Positions 8,736-16,139 of a DNA stretch of 41,622 bases are shown one piece after another; position 1 is the stretch's first letter, and the number at the start of each line of letters is the position of its first letter. The DNA is taken from positions 1 to 41,622 of the forward strand of contig JAKAJN010000012.1 in assembly GCA_021813725.1 (NCBI GenBank), read 5' to 3'. The translations under genes and the position numbers were made by a program. Source of the DNA: a bacterium (GTDB lineage Bacteria > Gemmatimonadota > Gemmatimonadetes > Gemmatimonadales > Gemmatimonadaceae). The notes beneath the pieces were generated by a model. The model did not search any database and was not told where the DNA came from. It was given only the letters and a program-made list of their open reading frames with translations.

Positions 8736-8780
8736 GGGAGCGTTATCCGGGCGAGGGATTGGCGTGGTGTTCTGCGCAAA

Positions 8781-8813
8781 TTGCAGAATATGCAAAACTA
8801 CAGCGACAGTTAA
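8781..8813 (-). promoter_or_regulatory. Putative glnN promoter with an inverted repeat over the -10
   Basis: On the minus strand, TTAACT (8808-8813) and TATTCT (8785-8790) are separated by 17 bases and resemble sigma-70 -35 and -10 boxes (four of six matches each). A perfect inverted repeat TTGCA-N5-TGCAA (8781-8795) covers the -10, a natural place for a repressor. It ends about 46 bases upstream of the glnN ATG. Not experimentally supported. Confidence 0.4.
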
Positions 8814-9060
8814 GCGATTTCAAGGCCGATATTGTCAAAACTAGCTGTCCAGTGTGCAACTGATGAAAGAATTGTGTTGCGGTGTGACACAGCCGGGGTT
8901 GGGTTTGAGGCTTCTCTATAGTAGAGGAGGAGCGGCTGATTTCTCCAGGCACACCTACGATGTACGTTCAGCGCCGCGCCGGCCACCCATTAGTCGACGG
9001 GACGGCGCAGTGGTACGAGCGTTCGCTGGCGTAACGCCACGGGACATCAGATATTGATTG

Positions 9061-9086
9061 GTGACGTGGTGTGATATACGGTGTGG
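9061..9086 (+). repeat. Imperfect 26-bp direct repeat, copy 1
   Basis: GTGACGTGGTGTGATATACG plus GTGTGG matches 22 of 26 positions with 9734-9759 (GTGACGTG-N2-GTGATA-N-ACGGTG-N-GG). It lies 47 bases upstream of the lipoprotein start, the expected place for a promoter or operator. Confidence 0.45.
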
Positions 9087-9132
9087 ATTTGTCCATCCAC
9101 CGCTCGTTCGGCCACCAATCTCCGGAGGTGTT

Positions 9133-9504
9133 ATGCGCATCGCTTCGCTGGCGTGCCTATTGGTGCTCACGATTGCGTGCTCTGAGGGTGACGCTCCCGC
9201 CGTCAATGCGCCCGAGAGCGGAAGACTCCGAACTGGACAGTTCCGCAGCGCGAACGGGCCACCGGCGACGCTGCCCGGTCAGGCGCAACACCCGGTCACA
9301 GGGGCGGGAACTCCTGGGCAACTGGCGCTGTGGTTTGGCAACTCGACGCTGACGGACGCGCCGATTCGCGTGGACGCCAGTGGCAATCTGATTCTCAAGC
9401 CCGGCACGGCGATCTACGTGATCAGCGCTGACGGCACGCGGTGCTTCGAGATTCGCGGAGAGTTCATCCGGAACAACAGGGAGGGGTGTCCGGTGGCGTG
9501 GTAG
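9133..9504 (+). CDS. Small lipoprotein of unknown function
   Basis: 123 residues. The start at 9133 is fixed by GGAGG five bases upstream and by a type II signal peptide (MRIASLACLLVLTIAC) with lipobox LTIAC, giving a lipidated Cys16. The mature part begins with a Ser/Gly/Pro-rich linker, then GQLALWFGNSTLTDAPIRVDASGNLILKPGTAIYV, a beta-rich stretch, and ends with two cysteines (TRCFEIRG and EGCPVAW) that could form a disulfide. I recognise no family. The gene stands alone in a gene-poor stretch. Confidence 0.65.
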   Translation: MRIASLACLLVLTIACSEGDAPAVNAPESGRLRTGQFRSANGPPATLPGQAQHPVTGAGTPGQLALWFGNSTLTDAPIRVDASGNLILKPGTAIYVISADGTRCFEIRGEFIRNNREGCPVAW

Positions 9505-9733
9505 GGTCTGGCGAGTCGAGGACGACTGGGGACGAACCTGATGTAGCGCCTGTTCACGGTACGTTTGCGGTTCGGTGGAATCCACGTGATGGCGCGAGTG
9601 CGTGTCGTTGGTTCTGAGAGAAGTGGAACACGCGATAGGCCGAGTGACGCGCGGCCCAGTGAGTTGTCGACGGCACGGCCCCTAGGCGCCGAAGGTCCAT
9701 GGGTGCAATCGGTTGACGTTCTCGTATTATGGT
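9505..9733. other. Non-coding spacer downstream of the lipoprotein gene
   Basis: No gene I can support. It contains only short inverted repeats such as GTGG-AAT-CCAC. ORFs on both strands have compositions unlike the real genes nearby. With the following remnant it may be decayed coding sequence. Confidence 0.4.
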
Positions 9734-9759
9734 GTGACGTGTCGTGATAAACGGTGGGG
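9734..9759 (+). repeat. Imperfect 26-bp direct repeat, copy 2
   Basis: GTGACGTGTCGTGATAAACG plus GTGGGG, matching the copy at 9061-9086 at 22 of 26 positions. It lies at the 5' edge of the gene remnant at 9744-10067. The pair suggests a duplicated promoter or operator, or a repeat that copied with a small gene. Confidence 0.45.
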
Positions 9760-10067
9760 TGAGCTTCCCCGCGGGACAGACAGTGGAATGGGTGACTCGC
9801 CCTCGCCAAGTCCGCCTGGATCCACATCACCGGCCCCACGATCATCGGCTTCCACCCGGTCGTGTCCAACGAGCAACTGGAGAGGGACGAAGGACTCTCT
9901 ACCGCGCGCGCCTCATCCGCGCCGCCGACAGTTCCACCGTCGGCTACCTCCTTGCCGACACGTTGCTTCACCATGTCTTCGTGTACGGCGTGCGCGGCAA
10001 CTCTGACTTGGTGGCATTCGCCCACGCGTTCAAACGCACAGAAGCTTTGAAACCGGAGAGCCGGTAG
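9744..10067 (+). pseudogene. Frame-disturbed remnant of a small protein gene
   Basis: Protein-like sequence switches frame. From about 9796 to 9900 the frame starting at 9796 reads KSAWIHITGPTIIGFHPVV and then SNEQLERDEGL with good codon use. From about 9893 to the stop at 10065-10067 a different frame reads YRARLIRAADSSTVGYLLA and then HVFVYGVRGNSDLVAF. Each loses its protein-like character in the other's region. An uninterrupted 107-codon ORF runs through in the second frame, but its middle (about 9800-9895) looks like out-of-frame translation. The simplest reading is a decayed gene with one or two small indels. Sequencing error is possible. Family not recognised. Confidence 0.45.
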
Positions 10068-10099
10068 CAAGTCGAATCACGACTCGCCACCGGCTCTCC
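10055..10099 (-). terminator. Large hairpin at the end of the HEAT-repeat operon
   Basis: GGAGAGCCGGT (10055-10065) is perfectly complementary to ACCGGCTCTCC (10089-10099). Inside it AGTCG (10070-10074) pairs with CGACT (10080-10084). It lies 22 bases beyond the stop of the leftward operon and overlaps the stop of the rightward gene remnant. There is no long T tract, so termination is inferred from position and stem strength. Confidence 0.55.
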
Positions 10100-10120
10100 A
10101 CGCGTCGCCCAACGCGATCA

Positions 10121-10906
10121 CTACCGCTTCACCAGCACCGCCTCAAAATAGTCGAGCGCCCGCGGATCCTTGCTCTGCCCAAGCCAAAAGATGGCTTGCT
10201 TGCGGATCTCCTTGTCCTTGTTCTCGCGCGCGATGCGCAACAGCGACTCGACGCCGCTGGACTTCTGCTGACTGAGCGCGAACACGGCGGCCTTGCGCAC
10301 CTCGCGGTCGCCGCTCTCGTCCTCCACCACGTCAGCCAACCCCTTGGTAGCCTCATCGCTCGCGGCTTGCCCGACCCAGAACACCGCGCGCGACCGGACC
10401 TCGCGCGGACGCGACTCATCACGCGCTAACCGCAGCAGCCGCGGCCACGGCGTCACGCTGTCGGCCAGCGTCGCGGGAAGGATGGCCTGCTCCGCGACCT
10501 TGGCGCTCCCGCTCTCGGCGACACCGAGCAGATACTCCACGGCATCGCGCGTGCCGACGGTGCCAAGCTGGGTCACGTCGGCACCGCCGACCTTCCACTT
10601 GGCTCCGACATAGGTGCGCAGCGACGACACCGTACCACCCACCTTGGTGAGCGCAACCATCACGGGACCGCTCTCGCAATCCCATTCGACATCCTGACTG
10701 CGGTCGCTGCGCGTGCTGATGCCGTTGTGGCCGTTGCCGCAGACGCCCTCGCGCGCGGCAAAGCTGAACCGCACCGAACCATCGCTGGCTTGGCGCACAC
10801 GCGCGGCAAGGTTCTGCGCGCGTGCGTCGCGTGGCGCGGCGCTCACCGCGAGCACGATGGCGGCGCCCAGCGTGCCGGCAGTGCGTGAGAGTGAATGAAT
10901 GCGCAT
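10121..10906 (-). CDS. Secreted HEAT-repeat protein (short paralogue)
   Basis: 261 residues. The start at ATG 10906 gives a signal peptide ending near RDARAQ (about residue 31). A unique region follows (about 32-125) with two cysteines (VCGNGHN and DCESGP). The C-terminal half has HEAT-like helical repeats carrying the recurring motif R-x-x-A-V/I-F-W-x-G-Q, alternating with A-V-F-A-L-S-Q. It ends with AIFWLGQSKDPRALDYFEAV, nearly identical to the end of the neighbouring larger protein, so the repeat module was duplicated within the operon. HEAT repeats form protein-binding solenoids. An export signal and the sigma/anti-sigma context suggest a periplasmic partner role. It follows the larger HEAT gene by seven bases and is the last gene of the operon. 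Confidence 0.85.
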   Translation of the reverse strand: MRIHSLSRTAGTLGAAIVLAVSAAPRDARAQNLAARVRQASDGSVRFSFAAREGVCGNGHNGISTRSDRSQDVEWDCESGPVMVALTKVGGTVSSLRTYVGAKWKVGGADVTQLGTVGTRDAVEYLLGVAESGSAKVAEQAILPATLADSVTPWPRLLRLARDESRPREVRSRAVFWVGQAASDEATKGLADVVEDESGDREVRKAAVFALSQQKSSGVESLLRIARENKDKEIRKQAIFWLGQSKDPRALDYFEAVLVKR

Positions 10907-10913
10907 CGTGCCC

Positions 10914-12320
10914 TCAGCGTTCGATGAGTTCCTGCAGCAGCTTGGCGGCGCGCGGATCCTTGCTCTGGCCGAGCCAGAAAATGGTCTTCTTGCGGAGATC
11001 GGCGTTCTTCTCGGTCTTGGCGATCTCGAGCAGCTTGTCCACCGCGCCCGGGTCCTTGTTGCCGCGCTGGGCGAGGGCGAAGACGACCTGCTCACGCATC
11101 TCGTTGTCGGTGTTCTTGTCGTAGATGGATGCAAGCTGGGCCGTGCTCACCATCCCCTGCTGGGAGGCCCAGAAGAGCGCCCGCTTGCGGATGTCGATGG
11201 AGAGCTTGGGGTTGGTCGACTGATCCAGAATAAAAGTGTCGTTGCCCATCCCCTTCATCTGCGCCAGCGAGAACAGAATGCGCTCGCGTACGTCGTCGTT
11301 GTCGGACTTGGCGAACGCGTCGCGCAGGAACTTGGCATTCTCCTCGGTGCGGCGTTGGCCGATCCAGAAGATGGCGCGCTCGCGAAGCTGCGGCGCGGCG
11401 TCAGTGCGGGAGGCAAAATCGCGCAGGGCCTGCTGGGCGCGCTCCGATTTGCGCTGCGACAGACTGAACAGCGCGCGCTCCTGCACCTCCTCGTCCTTCG
11501 AGTCGCGGATGATGCCGAGCAGGAACTCCTCGGCCTTGTCCCCCGGAACCTGCGAGAGCCAGAAGACGGCCTGGCTCCGCGTTTCTGTGTCGGGGTCGGT
11601 CTTCGCGGCCTTGAGCAGGATGTCGGCCGACTCCTCAGTGCGCTTCTGCGAAATCAGGAAGACCGCCTTGCGGCGCAGGAGTTCGCTGCACGGATCGCGG
11701 CGCTCGAGCACCTTCTTGAGAATGGGCATCGCCTGGTCGGCGTTCATCTGCATCAGGGCGTTGAGCGCCTCGATGCGATCGTCATCGTCCTCGTCCTTGC
11801 AGCCGGGGGGCGTGTCGGCATTGCGACGGCCGCCAGCGACGGCACGCTCGGCGGCGCGCTCCGCACGGGCCGCGCGTTCCGCCACATCGGCTGCCGCATC
11901 GGCGTCACCGCTTCGCGCGAGCTGGCCCTTGAGGCGCGTGGCCAGCGTGCGTGCCTCGCCGGATTTCACCGTGCCCGCCGAGGCGTATGCCTTGGCTTGT
12001 TCGTCGAGCAAGGAGACGGCACGGCGCAGGCGTGCGCTCGAGCCATCGCGCGACAAGGCGAAGGCCTGCCAATAGTAGGTGTCGCCCGCGTAGGCGGACT
12101 TGGGGTAGGTGGCGCGCATCTGCGCGAAGAGTTCGGCGGCGCGCTCGTACTCGCCCTCGCTCAGGGATGCGCGTGCGCGGCGGTACATTGCTTCGCCGCT
12201 GTCGCGGGGAACGGTGGTTGCCTGCGCGACGAGGATGCCGTGGGTCGTCGCCGGCGCCAGCGCAACTTCGCCAGCGATGACGGCGGCGACGATGGAGAGA
12301 ATGCGAGCGAGCTTCTGCAT
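10914..12320 (-). CDS. Secreted TPR/HEAT-repeat protein (long paralogue)
   Basis: 468 residues. A hydrophobic N-terminus (LARILSIVAAVIAGEVALA) suggests export. Residues about 40-110 (AMYRRARASLSEGEYERAA, then YPKSAYAGDTYYWQAFAL) look like TPR helices as in YbgF-type proteins. A charged linker (CKDEDDDDR) leads to seven or eight HEAT-like repeats of about 36 residues. They alternate FW-x-x-Q (VFWLSQ, IFWIGQ, LFWASQ, IFWLGQ) with F-S/A-L-x-Q (LFSLSQ, LFSLAQ, VFALAQ), implying a two-repeat superhelical period. It is the third gene of an operon after the ECF sigma and anti-sigma-like genes, 15 bases from the latter. It probably binds proteins in the envelope; no enzymatic motif is seen. Confidence 0.88.
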   Translation of the reverse strand: MQKLARILSIVAAVIAGEVALAPATTHGILVAQATTVPRDSGEAMYRRARASLSEGEYERAAELFAQMRATYPKSAYAGDTYYWQAFALSRDGSSARLRRAVSLLDEQAKAYASAGTVKSGEARTLATRLKGQLARSGDADAAADVAERAARAERAAERAVAGGRRNADTPPGCKDEDDDDRIEALNALMQMNADQAMPILKKVLERRDPCSELLRRKAVFLISQKRTEESADILLKAAKTDPDTETRSQAVFWLSQVPGDKAEEFLLGIIRDSKDEEVQERALFSLSQRKSERAQQALRDFASRTDAAPQLRERAIFWIGQRRTEENAKFLRDAFAKSDNDDVRERILFSLAQMKGMGNDTFILDQSTNPKLSIDIRKRALFWASQQGMVSTAQLASIYDKNTDNEMREQVVFALAQRGNKDPGAVDKLLEIAKTEKNADLRKKTIFWLGQSKDPRAAKLLQELIER

Positions 12321-12335
12321 GATGAATCTCCTGGG

Positions 12336-13061
12336 TCAGTCGGTGCCGCTGGGCAGGCCGGTGGGGAGTGCGCTGCGCAGACGGGGGATGATCTGGGTCT
12401 TTTCCATGGTGCGTTCGACGTCCGAACGGTCCGCGGCCAAGGCGCCGGGCGACCGCTGCACGAGCTGGACGAGAATGACTTCGAGGTCCTGCAGCAGCCG
12501 TGCGCGCTGCGGATCGCGCGCGGCGGGTGAATCGAGCAGGAGGCGGGTGTTGGTGAGGAGCCCGCGGGCCCACGCGGCGACCAGCGAGTCACTGTGCGTA
12601 TCGACGGTCTCGGTGCTATACGACGTGAGCAACACCTGCACCGCCTGCAGGTGACGCGCCGAGGCGACGGCGTAGGCACCGTTGGTGGAGGACGGGGTGG
12701 TGCTGACGGGTGCCGACGGTGATTCGGGGACTACCGGCTTCGGTGCATCGAGTGGCGTGGCCGGCGGATTGTCGCTCGGCGACGTGGGTGACAATGTGGC
12801 GGCGATAACGGCCGGCGCCGGCGTCGGCTGACTGCGATAGACATAGCGGCCGATGCCCACGCCGAGCAGCAGCGTGGCGGCCATGCCGATCCACGTCCAT
12901 CGCCGCATTGTGGTGCGGGCGAGGACAGGCGATGTCGCCGGCGCGATGCGCTGGGCGCAGATGGCGTTCCACATCTCCTCGCGCGGCACGTCGCCACGCG
13001 GGGCCTCGTAGTCGGCGGCGCCCTCGCGCAGGAACTGTTCGAACCGTTCGTCGTCGGTCAT
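12336..13061 (-). CDS. Single-pass membrane protein, probable anti-sigma factor
   Basis: 241 residues from ATG 13061. A cytoplasmic N-terminal part (DERFEQFLREGAADYE, REEMWNAICAQR) precedes one membrane helix at about residues 58-76 (WIGMAATLLLGVGIGRYVY). A Pro/Thr/Ser-rich linker follows, then a helical periplasmic domain. There is no zinc HxxxCxxC motif, so this is not a ZAS-type anti-sigma factor. The role is inferred from topology and from its start overlapping the ECF sigma stop (ATGA, 13058-13061). An ATG nine bases further upstream (13070) is equally possible. It may tether the sigma factor and sense envelope state, perhaps through the HEAT proteins downstream. Confidence 0.7.
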   Translation of the reverse strand: MTDDERFEQFLREGAADYEAPRGDVPREEMWNAICAQRIAPATSPVLARTTMRRWTWIGMAATLLLGVGIGRYVYRSQPTPAPAVIAATLSPTSPSDNPPATPLDAPKPVVPESPSAPVSTTPSSTNGAYAVASARHLQAVQVLLTSYSTETVDTHSDSLVAAWARGLLTNTRLLLDSPAARDPQRARLLQDLEVILVQLVQRSPGALAADRSDVERTMEKTQIIPRLRSALPTGLPSGTD

Positions 13062-13600
13062 GATGCCCATTCTCCCGCAAAGTCCGACAATGCCTCGCGC
13101 AACTTGCCGCGGGCCCGCGACAACTGCGCCTTGGACGTGCCGGGCTGGATACCCAGCGACGCCGCGATCTCCTCGTGCGTGAACCCTTCGACATCGTGCA
13201 TCACGAAGACCATCCGATATCCGTCCGGCAGGGCCGCGATGGCGGCGCGGAGCCGGTGCTTGAGGTCGGGTTCCGCCTCCCGCCGCGTGACGGGGGTGTC
13301 GGGGAGTTCATCGACGCCCACCTCGCGCGAATGAATGCGGCGCACCTTGCGCAAGCCGTTGAGAATCACGTTCACCGCGATGGCCTGCAGCCAGGTGGCC
13401 AGGGCGGCGTCGCCGCGGAAATCCACGATTCGCGAGAAGGCGCGGACAAACGTGTCCTGCGTGAAATCGCGGGCGAGCGTTTCATCGCCGGTCATCCGAT
13501 GCGCCAGCCGGTAGACACGGTCGACATGCCGATCGTAGAGCAGTCGCTCTGCGCGCGGGTCGCCGTTGCGTAGGCCAGCGATCAGATCAGTGTCGGTCAC
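13058..13600 (-). CDS. ECF-type RNA polymerase sigma factor
   Basis: 180 residues from GTG 13600. Region 2 is complete: ERLLYDRHVDRVYRLAHRM, then ARDFTQDTFVRAF and FRGDAALATWLQAIAVN (core binding and -10 recognition). Region 4 has LPDGYRMVFVMHDVEGFTHE followed by EIAASLGIQPGTSKAQLSRA, the helix-turn-helix for -35 recognition. There is no extra C-terminal domain. A longer ORF would add 31 unrelated residues, so the GTG beginning VTDTDLIAG was chosen. The gene heads a four-gene operon (sigma, anti-sigma-like, two HEAT proteins), and such operons are usually autoregulated. Confidence 0.93.
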   Translation of the reverse strand: MTDTDLIAGLRNGDPRAERLLYDRHVDRVYRLAHRMTGDETLARDFTQDTFVRAFSRIVDFRGDAALATWLQAIAVNVILNGLRKVRRIHSREVGVDELPDTPVTRREAEPDLKHRLRAAIAALPDGYRMVFVMHDVEGFTHEEIAASLGIQPGTSKAQLSRARGKLREALSDFAGEWAS

Positions 13601-13624
13601 GCACCTTCGGGCGGGGGGTGGATT

Positions 13625-13684
13625 GCCGTTGCTGGGCAGTAGACAACGGCTGGCGCGGAATGGTTGCGCGGCGGGCCAACCCGC
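13625..13684. promoter_or_regulatory. Inverted repeats in the sigma/epimerase divergent region
   Basis: GCCGTTG (13625-13631) pairs with CAACGGC (13644-13650) across 12 bases. A second hairpin, GCGGG-CCAA-CCCGC, lies at 13671-13684. Both sit between the divergent starts of the ECF sigma gene (13600) and the epimerase-like gene (13744). They may be an operator or leader structure. No ECF promoter consensus was convincing. Confidence 0.35.
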
Positions 13685-13743
13685 TGGTGACACCCGGTAA
13701 GCTCCGTATCATTAGGGGGTCCTGCAACCGCCAGACCGTCAGC

Positions 13744-14685
13744 ATGCGCATCGTGATCATCGGAGCCACCGGACACATCGGCACCTGGCTGGTGCCACGG
13801 CTGGTGGGCGCGGGACACACCGTGACGGCGGTGTCGCGCGCCAGTCGCCAGCCGTATCACGAGGCCATCGAATGGGACGCGGTGGAGCGCGTCACGCTGG
13901 ACCGCACGGCGATGGAAGCGGATGGCACCTTCGGCCAGGCGATTGCGGCGTTGCGCGGCGACGTCGTCGTAGACCTGATCTGCTTCACGCGCTCGTCGGC
14001 GGAGCACTTGGTCTCCGCGCTGCACGACCGTGTGGAGCTCTTCGCACACTGCGGAACGCTGTGGGTACACGGTGTGCCCCGCTCGCGCCCGTACGACGAG
14101 ACGGCGCCGCGCGAGCCGTTTGGCGAGTACGGCATTCGCAAAGCCGAGATCGAGCGGTTCCTGCTTGAGGCGGCCGCCGGCGGCTTTCCGGCAACGATTC
14201 TGCATCCCGGGCACATCACGGGTCCCGGGTGGGCGCCCATCAATCCGGCGGGACATCTCGACGTGGGGGTCTTCGACGCGCTGGCGCGCGGCGACGTGGT
14301 GCGGCTCCCCGACGACGGACTTGCCACCCTGCAGCACGTGCACGCCGACGACGTGGCGCAGGCATTCGAGTGCGCCATCAGCACCCCGGGCGCGTCCATT
14401 GGCGAAGCGTTTCACGTCGCAGCGGACGAGCCGGTGACCATGCGCGCCTACGCGGAGGCGGCGGCGCAATGGTTCGGCCGAGCGGCGCGCTTGGAGTATT
14501 CGCCGTGGGACGACTGGCGGACCGGGGTGAGCGAGCGGGACGCCGCCATCACCCGTGACCACGTGCTGCATTCGCCGCACGCCAGTATTGCCAAGGCGCG
14601 TCGCCGGTTGGGTTTTGCCCCGCGGTACACGGCAATCGAAGCCGCGCGCGAGGCTGTCGCCGCGCTACGCCATATTCGTTACTAG
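13744..14685 (+). CDS. NAD-dependent epimerase/dehydratase-like protein
   Basis: 313 residues. The Rossmann start MRIVIIGATGHIGTWLVPRL has the GxxGxxG nucleotide motif at residues 7-13. Extended-SDR features follow: DVVVDLICF, FAHCGTLWVHG, and a Tyr-x-x-x-Lys-like pair in EYGIRKAEIE. The C-terminal half has GDVVRLPDDGLATLQHVHAD and LGFAPRYTAIEA, as in UDP-sugar epimerase relatives. Substrate unknown. The start at ATG 13744 coincides with the Rossmann strand; upstream in-frame sequence is non-coding. The 3' end overlaps mqnD on the opposite strand by 21 bases. Confidence 0.85.
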   Translation: MRIVIIGATGHIGTWLVPRLVGAGHTVTAVSRASRQPYHEAIEWDAVERVTLDRTAMEADGTFGQAIAALRGDVVVDLICFTRSSAEHLVSALHDRVELFAHCGTLWVHGVPRSRPYDETAPREPFGEYGIRKAEIERFLLEAAAGGFPATILHPGHITGPGWAPINPAGHLDVGVFDALARGDVVRLPDDGLATLQHVHADDVAQAFECAISTPGASIGEAFHVAADEPVTMRAYAEAAAQWFGRAARLEYSPWDDWRTGVSERDAAITRDHVLHSPHASIAKARRRLGFAPRYTAIEAAREAVAALRHIRY

Positions 14686-15450
14686 GCGTGATATCGCGCG
14701 CATTCCTTCGTCGCCCACGTCGAGAGAATGCGCGTTGACGTAGAGCGCGATGTGCGCGTCGCAGACGGCATCGGACATCTCCTGTGCGTGCTCGCGCACG
14801 TAGGCACGGCTCGCGTCGGGATGGTCGAAGGCGTACAGCACGGAGGCGCGAATGGCGGCCTCCGCCGCGCGCACGGTGGCGTCGTCGAGGTCGCTGCGCG
14901 CGCAGATGCCGGCGAGCGGCACGGGCAATCCGGTCTCGCCCTCCCACCACTCGCCGAGGTCGACCACCTTCACCAGGCCATGGTCGGCATAAGTGAATCG
15001 CGACTCGTGGATGATGAGACCCGCGTCCACGTCGCCGTCGCTGACGGCGCGCAGGATGCGATCGTAGCGCATCTCGACGACGTCACCAAGAGCCGGGGCC
15101 GCCAGGCGCAGAAGGCGGAACGCCGTGGTTTCACGCCCCGGGATGGCGATGCGTCCCCGCGTGGCGTCGGCGAGCGGAATGGGCGAGCGCGCCACCACGA
15201 GCGGGCCGACGCCGTGGCCGAGTGCCGCGCCGCTCCGCAGCATCCTGTAGCGGTCTCCCACGGCCGCGAATGCGCCAACGCTGAGTTTGGTGAGGTCAAA
15301 CTCGCCGCGATGGGCGCGCCGGTTGAGCTCTTCAATGTCGAGCAGGACGGGTTCGACGCGAAATGGCGCGTCAACTAGGCCGTGCACGAGAGCGTGAAAG
15401 GCGAAGGTGTCGTTGGGGCACGGCGAGTAGCCGAACGTCAGGGGACGCAT
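14665..15450 (-). CDS. mqnD: 1,4-dihydroxy-6-naphthoate synthase of the futalosine menaquinone pathway
   Basis: 261 residues. MRPLTFGYSPCPNDTFAFHA is the signature N-terminus of MqnD. Next come DIEELNRRAHRGEFDLTKLS, IAIPGRETTAFRLLRL and VDAGLIIHESRFTYADHGL, all typical of this periplasmic-binding-protein-fold enzyme. It converts cyclic dehypoxanthine futalosine to 1,4-dihydroxy-6-naphthoate in the cytoplasm. It overlaps mqnB by 13 bases, so the two are one unit. The presence of mqnD implies that menaquinone is made by the futalosine rather than the MenFDHCEB route. mqnA, mqnC and mqnE are not in this window. Confidence 0.93.
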   Translation of the reverse strand: MRPLTFGYSPCPNDTFAFHALVHGLVDAPFRVEPVLLDIEELNRRAHRGEFDLTKLSVGAFAAVGDRYRMLRSGAALGHGVGPLVVARSPIPLADATRGRIAIPGRETTAFRLLRLAAPALGDVVEMRYDRILRAVSDGDVDAGLIIHESRFTYADHGLVKVVDLGEWWEGETGLPVPLAGICARSDLDDATVRAAEAAIRASVLYAFDHPDASRAYVREHAQEMSDAVCDAHIALYVNAHSLDVGDEGMRAISRLVTNMA

Positions 15451-16010
15451 CGCTGGCACTCGGCAACGAGGAGCGGCGTCGCGGCCGTGATGGCGGCGAA
15501 GGCTTGGGCAAACTGCCACTGGGCGCGATCGGTTTCCTCGATGGCGTTGGAGATCGCGCGCACCTCGAGGGCAGGGATTCCCGCGAGCTGAGCCGCGCGC
15601 AGGACGCCGAAACCCTCCATGGCCTCCACGTCACAGCCCGATGTGCCGCCAACGCGCGCACTGGTGCCAATAACGCGCACTACGGCTGACGGAAGCGCTC
15701 GTTGCGCCGCGGCGATCAGGACCGGATCTGCCGGCACCTCGCGCGGAGCAAGTGACGACGCGGTGTTGAGGTCGCAGTAGAGCGATGAGCGGCCAATGAC
15801 CAGCGCCGGCGGCGCGAGCGATGCGGCACGGCGCGCCCCAGCAATGCCGACATGGAGCACGATGGCGGGGTGCCAGGCGAGGATGGCCGCCGCCGTGGCC
15901 GCCGCCGCTTCCACCGGGCCAACGCCGCACTGCACCGTGCGCCATCCATTGGCGGGGGCGAGTTCGTGGGACGTTGCCGCCACGACGAGAATGCGATCCG
16001 GAGTGGCCAT
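15438..16010 (-). CDS. mqnB: Futalosine hydrolase
   Basis: 190 residues, nucleoside-phosphorylase/MTAN fold. Seen: ILVVAATSHEL, QCGVGPVEAAAATAA, VLHVGIAGARR, DVEAMEGFGVLRAAQLAGIP (the catalytic/ribose-binding Glu-Met-Glu type segment) and VRAISNAIEE (Asn in place of the usual purine-contacting Asp). MqnB removes hypoxanthine from futalosine to give dehypoxanthine futalosine. The linked mqnD makes this assignment safer than for a lone nucleosidase. ATG start at 16010. Confidence 0.9.
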   Translation of the reverse strand: MATPDRILVVAATSHELAPANGWRTVQCGVGPVEAAAATAAAILAWHPAIVLHVGIAGARRAASLAPPALVIGRSSLYCDLNTASSLAPREVPADPVLIAAAQRALPSAVVRVIGTSARVGGTSGCDVEAMEGFGVLRAAQLAGIPALEVRAISNAIEETDRAQWQFAQAFAAITAATPLLVAECQRCVP

Positions 16011-16033
16011 GGGTGATTCTGAATCTAAGACGG

Positions 16034-16051
16034 CACACCGCGAGCGGTGTG
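16034..16051. promoter_or_regulatory. Tight inverted repeat upstream of mqnB
   Basis: CACACCGC-GA-GCGGTGTG, eight-base perfect arms, 24 bases upstream of the mqnB ATG in a 129-base divergent space. It could be an operator or a hairpin in the mqnBD leader. No established motif matches. Confidence 0.35.
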
Positions 16052-16139
16052 GGATCCGATCTATCCGGCTGGCGCGTTTCGCCCACCCGCCCCATCTTGG
16101 GGCGCGCGCCGTCCCCCCTCGACCCCCCGGAGTGCGCTT

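Larger units (their letters stand above)
8736..9132. other. Divergent intergenic region between glnN and a small lipoprotein gene
   Basis: 397 bases without a convincing gene. The left part holds the putative glnN promoter. The centre (about 8796-8960) is noticeably more AT-rich than its neighbours. The right part (9050-9132) holds the first copy of a 26-base direct repeat (9061-9086) and the lipoprotein Shine-Dalgarno GGAGG (9123-9127). A 67-codon ORF at 8854-9057 looks non-coding. Confidence 0.6.

Noticed and set aside
6678-8813. 711-codon ORF on the + strand opposite glnN
   Set aside because: Antisense shadow of a clearly conserved gene; long open antisense frames are expected at this GC content.
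8854-9057. 67-codon ORF in the glnN-lipoprotein spacer
   Set aside because: No ribosome-binding site, no conserved motif, and codon use unlike real neighbours.
9061-9759. Transposon or IS ends
   Set aside because: The two repeat copies are direct and short, no transposase is between or near them, and no target-site duplication is visible.
10899-12530. 543-codon ORF on the + strand opposite the HEAT-repeat gene
   Set aside because: Repetitive Leu/Ala/Arg-rich shadow of the HEAT repeats, which have a signal peptide and conserved motifs on the minus strand.
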